A stretch of 6,319 nucleotides of DNA from an uncultured Clostridia bacterium (GTDB lineage: Bacteria > Bacillota > Clostridia > Oscillospirales > Ruminococcaceae). Positions 3,993 to 6,319 of this stretch are shown here, in pieces. Within the stretch, counting starts at the first letter, position 1. Each line of letters begins with the position of its first letter. Below the pieces are notes generated by a model. The model did no database searches. It was given only the letters and a program-made list of their open reading frames with translations, and had not been told where the DNA came from. Location: the NCBI GenBank assembly GCA_947381875.1, contig CANCXY010000196.1, positions 1-6,319 of the forward strand. Reading direction: 5' to 3'. A program made the translations under genes and the position numbers.

Positions 3993-4282
3993 GTACGGTT
4001 GCCTGGATTTTGCTTTTGTTCCTTGTAATCTGCGCGGCGGCGGCCTGCCTTTCTAAGAAACTGCTTGTATCCCTTGTGATCTTCATGGGATACAGCCTTA
4101 TCATGTCCGTGATCTGGCTGCTGCTGGAAGCGCCGGATTTAGCCGTTACGGAAGCGACGGTAGGCGCGGGTGTAACAAGCATCCTGTTTTTTGTCACATT
4201 ACAGCGCCTGCGGCTGATCGACAAAAAATATGAAGCACCCCCTGCCCCAGCGGAAAATACACAAGAGGGGGCGGAGAAATGA
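3989..4282 (+). CDS. DUF4040 / MbhD-like subunit (split MrpA C-terminal piece)
   Basis: The 97-residue product matches the DUF4040/MbhD family, which corresponds to part of the C-terminal region of large MrpA proteins made as a separate protein. It has three hydrophobic helices (about 4-20, 24-46, 55-76), with the signature EAPDLAVTEATVGAGVTS at 47-64 and a proline/alanine-rich, charged tail. In Mbh hydrogenase the corresponding subunit helps form the ion path next to the MrpB and MrpC homologues. The ATG at 3989 is chosen because it overlaps the mnhG stop as ATGA and has AGGAGG (3973-3978) 10 nt upstream; the frame stays open further upstream but that part is glycine/arginine-rich and unlike the family. 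Confidence 0.88.
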   Translation: MSTVAWILLLFLVICAAAACLSKKLLVSLVIFMGYSLIMSVIWLLLEAPDLAVTEATVGAGVTSILFFVTLQRLRLIDKKYEAPPAPAENTQEGAEK

Positions 4283-5259
4283 TTGCGGAACTGTTTCACA
4301 AGCTCGTCAACTGGACCGAGGGCGAGGATGTCTACCCGCAGGCCCCGAAAGCGCCGCCCGCGCCGGAAGGGCCAGGCACGGTACGCCCCGCCCCCTCGGA
4401 TAACTGGCTGATGAGCGAACAGGGCAGGGACATTGGCGTGCCCGCGCGGTTCTGGCGGTGGGTGAACTCCAACGCGTTCCGAAAAGCACTGCGCAGTATC
4501 TATACAGTGTGCGCGGTGGTGCTGTGCGTGTGCATGACGCTTGTACTGCTGGAAACTGTCTCTTTCCTGCCGGAATTTGGCAACCCTGCCAACCCCGCCA
4601 ACAACGAAGTACCTCGTCGGTACATTGAGGAAGGGCTTGCCGAGACGGGGGCCACCAATATTGTCAGCGGCATGATCCTGGATTACCGCGCGTTCGACAC
4701 ATTAGGTGAATCCAATGTGCTGTTCGCCGCCATGTGCAGCGTCACCATCCTCCTGCGCACAGACTATGTGGGGAAAGGCAAACAGAGGAAAGCCGTGATC
4801 CCGCAGTTGGAAATTCACGCCGGGCGCACGGTGGACGACTGTATCGTGCGGGGCATGGCAATCGTGCTTGCGCCCGTTTTGCTGATGGTGGGCGTCTATA
4901 TTGTGCTGAACGGCCACCTCTCGGCGGGCGGCGGATTTTCCGGCGGGGCCGTACTGGGCGCGCTGCTGATCCTGCTCGCTATCGCGTTCGGGCGCGAAAA
5001 GGTGGAGCGGTATTTTTCCGCGAAGGTGTGCAAGTGGATTACGTTCGTCTCGCTTATCACCTATGCAGGGCTGAAAGGGTATTCCTTTTATACAGGCGCG
5101 AACCACCTGCCGTCGGGCATCCCGCTTGGGGAGCCTGGGGCAATTTTCAGCGGGGGGCTTATCATGCCGCTGAACGTTTGTGTGGGGTGCGTGGTGGCCT
5201 GCACCATGTACAGTTTTTACGGGCTGTTTCGGAACGGAGGGATTGGCGATGGGACCTAA
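4279..5259 (+). CDS. mnhB: Fused MbhE-MnhB antiporter subunit
   Basis: This 326-residue protein joins two subunits that are often separate. Residues about 1-68 form a soluble, Pro/Ala-rich N-terminal part of unknown role (PQAPKAPPAPEGPG at 20-33). Residues about 72-160 are MbhE-like, equal to the extreme C-terminus of MrpA: a membrane segment (72-95), then RYIEEGLAETGATNIVSGMI and LDYRAFDTLGESNVLFAAM (about 114-152). Residues about 185-318 are MnhB: RGMAIVLAPVLLMVGVYIVLNGH (about 191-213), the glycine motif SAGGGFSGG at 215-223 (the common form is PGGGF; here A replaces P), and further helices to about 318. In Mrp/Mbh complexes this region lines the cation path. It begins in an ATGA overlap with the preceding gene and overlaps mnhC by 11 nt. 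The symbol reflects only the MnhB half. Confidence 0.9.
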   Translation: MIAELFHKLVNWTEGEDVYPQAPKAPPAPEGPGTVRPAPSDNWLMSEQGRDIGVPARFWRWVNSNAFRKALRSIYTVCAVVLCVCMTLVLLETVSFLPEFGNPANPANNEVPRRYIEEGLAETGATNIVSGMILDYRAFDTLGESNVLFAAMCSVTILLRTDYVGKGKQRKAVIPQLEIHAGRTVDDCIVRGMAIVLAPVLLMVGVYIVLNGHLSAGGGFSGGAVLGALLILLAIAFGREKVERYFSAKVCKWITFVSLITYAGLKGYSFYTGANHLPSGIPLGEPGAIFSGGLIMPLNVCVGCVVACTMYSFYGLFRNGGIGDGT

Positions 5260-5620
5260 CCTGCTGACAAACTATTACGAGGCCGCCGCCATGATTGTGT
5301 TCGGCATCGGCTTCACGACGCTGCTTTTGCACCGGAACCTGCTGAAAAAGGTAATCGGGTTCAACCTGATGGACACAGGCATGTACCTGTTTTTGGCGGC
5401 GAAGGGCTTTATCGCGGGGCGCAAGACGCCGATCGTGGTCGACGGCGTGACGAGCGCGGAGGCGTATATCAACCCGATCCCCACCGGGCTGGTGCTGACA
5501 GGCATTGTGGTAAGCGTGAGCGTGACCGCGTTCCTGCTGGCGCTGAGCATCCGGCTGTACGCGCGGTACCACTCGCTGGACCTTGACGAGATCCTGCGTC
5601 TGGCCGGGAGAGAGGCATAA
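5249..5620 (+). CDS. mnhC: Mrp/Mbh antiporter subunit C (MnhC/NuoK-like)
   Basis: MnhC is the NuoK-like membrane subunit of the antiporter. The 123-residue product has three helices (about 10-28, 34-55, 79-102). The first loop and second helix read LLKKVIGFNLMDTGMYLFLAAKG, and the third carries NPIPTGLVLTGIVVSVSVTAFLLAL (about 76-98), the hallmark of the NuoK/MrpC family. The glutamates of respiratory NuoK in the second helix are absent, as in other Mrp forms; D42 is the acidic residue nearest that helix. The ATG at 5249 is chosen for GGAGG (5236-5240) 8 nt upstream and for length; the frame is open further upstream but this would overlap the MnhB end. Confidence 0.92.
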   Translation: MGPNLLTNYYEAAAMIVFGIGFTTLLLHRNLLKKVIGFNLMDTGMYLFLAAKGFIAGRKTPIVVDGVTSAEAYINPIPTGLVLTGIVVSVSVTAFLLALSIRLYARYHSLDLDEILRLAGREA

Positions 5621-5623
5621 GAT

Positions 5624-6319
5624 ATGGCGCTGGTACAAAATTTCCCCTTCGCCGTCATTGTGGTGTACCTGGCAAGCGGCGTGTTGTGCAGCGTGATGAG
5701 CGCGCGGGTCGCGAAATGGTACTGCCTGGCGCTGAACGCGGCGGCCACGGTCCTGATGGGCGCCACGCTGGCCTATACGGTGCGTACAGGCGAGGCGTAT
5801 GTATACTGGATGGGCCATTGCCCCGCGCCGTGGGGCAATGAGCTTCGTGTGGGGCCGCTGGAAACACTGATGGCGGCGGCCTTCTGCGGCGTGATGCTGC
5901 TCTCCCTGATGGGCGGTATGTCGCATATTTTAGAGGACTGCGAGCCGAAGAAAGTGAACCTCTATTTTTCGGCGTCCTGCCTGCTGATGAGTTCCCTGAC
6001 CTCGCTTGTGTTTACCAACGACCTTTTTACGGCATATGTGTTTGTGGAGATCAACACCATCACGGCCTGCGCGCTGATTATGCTCAATTACCGCAGCGGC
6101 CAGGCGCTGGTCGCCACTACGCAGTATTTAATTATGAGCCTGCTTGGTTCGGGCCTGTTCCTGCTGGGCGTGATGCTGTTGTATGACCTGACAGGGCACC
6201 TTTTGATGGAGGATATCGGCGCGGCGGTACGGAACCTGGCCGCCTACGGCGGGTATGTGTTCCCGCTGACAGTCATCATCGGGCTGTTCTCGATTGGCAT
6301 GAGCCTGAAAAGCGCACTG
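5624..6319 (+). CDS. mnhD: Mrp/Mbh antiporter subunit D, N-terminal part (proton-translocating, runs off window)
   Basis: This is the start of a NuoM/NuoN-like proton-translocating subunit (Proton_antipo_M family), the ion-pumping core of the complex. The frame stays open to the last base, giving 232 residues of a protein usually about 480-520 long. Several membrane helices are visible. Two residues essential for ion movement in this family can be placed: the TM5 glutamate (E142 in NDLFTAYVFVEINTI) and the TM7 lysine (K229 in GMSLKSAL), matching MrpD E137/K219 and NuoM E144/K234. So this subunit looks competent for proton transport. It starts 3 nt after the mnhC stop, behind GAGAGG. MrpA-type subunits share the domain, but the missing NuoL-like start and the gene order favour D. 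Confidence 0.88.
   Translation, partial: MALVQNFPFAVIVVYLASGVLCSVMSARVAKWYCLALNAAATVLMGATLAYTVRTGEAYVYWMGHCPAPWGNELRVGPLETLMAAAFCGVMLLSLMGGMSHILEDCEPKKVNLYFSASCLLMSSLTSLVFTNDLFTAYVFVEINTITACALIMLNYRSGQALVATTQYLIMSLLGSGLFLLGVMLLYDLTGHLLMEDIGAAVRNLAAYGGYVFPLTVIIGLFSIGMSLKSAL

Noticed and set aside
3111..5926. Several long minus-strand frames opposite the antiporter operon
   Set aside because: They are shadows of GC-rich coding DNA: arginine/histidine/proline-rich translations without motifs, opposite well-recognised membrane proteins.

Overview
The window looks like a chromosomal contig end from a Gram-positive gut-type Clostridia, probably Oscillospiraceae/Ruminococcaceae-like. The evidence is a CsrA-flagellin gene pair, AGGAGG ribosome binding sites 8-10 nt from starts, sigma-A promoters of TTGACA-N17-TATAAT type, CCA-encoding tRNA genes, and an Mrp/Mbh-type cation/proton antiporter operon. 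Genus cannot be told from the sequence alone.

Layout. Positions 1-47 are not biological: they are the end of an Illumina P7 primer, an 8-nt index and the read-2 adapter. The adapter is fused to the 5'-truncated contig inside a flagellin gene (48-698, minus strand). Upstream of flagellin on the same strand is csrA (902-1219), the RNA-binding regulator that in Firmicutes represses flagellin translation; the flagellin Shine-Dalgarno sits in a CsrA-like ACAGGAGGA site. A gene-free, AT-rich zone of about 610 bp follows (1220-1831). It holds a perfect 36-bp palindrome, a degenerate hairpin/T-tract repeat, a two-way terminator, and a strong minus-strand promoter firing into an intrinsic terminator about 70 nt later, which is a candidate small RNA. 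Then come a GNAT acetyltransferase (1832-2353, minus), a strong hairpin terminator, and tRNA-Tyr(GTA) and tRNA-Thr(TGT) on the minus strand behind a near-consensus promoter.

From 2799 to the right edge everything is on the plus strand. A single promoter leads a tightly overlapping operon: mnhE, mnhF, mnhG, a DUF4040/MbhD-like gene, a fused MbhE-MnhB gene, mnhC and the start of mnhD (cut off by the window end). The order E-F-G-MbhD-MbhE/B-C-D is that of the Mrp half of archaeal-type membrane-bound hydrogenase (Mbh) complexes and of 'split MrpA' Mrp operons, not of the Bacillus mrpABCDEFG operon. Whether the operon ends as a stand-alone Na+/H+ antiporter or continues into hydrogenase/oxidoreductase genes lies beyond the window.

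How the parts work together: the left part is motility control (CsrA acting on flagellin mRNA), the centre is tRNA supply plus an unrelated acetyltransferase, and the right part is an ion-translocating membrane module. I see no CRISPR array, insertion sequence, phage gene or resistance gene. The least explained piece is the 1220-1831 intergenic zone.
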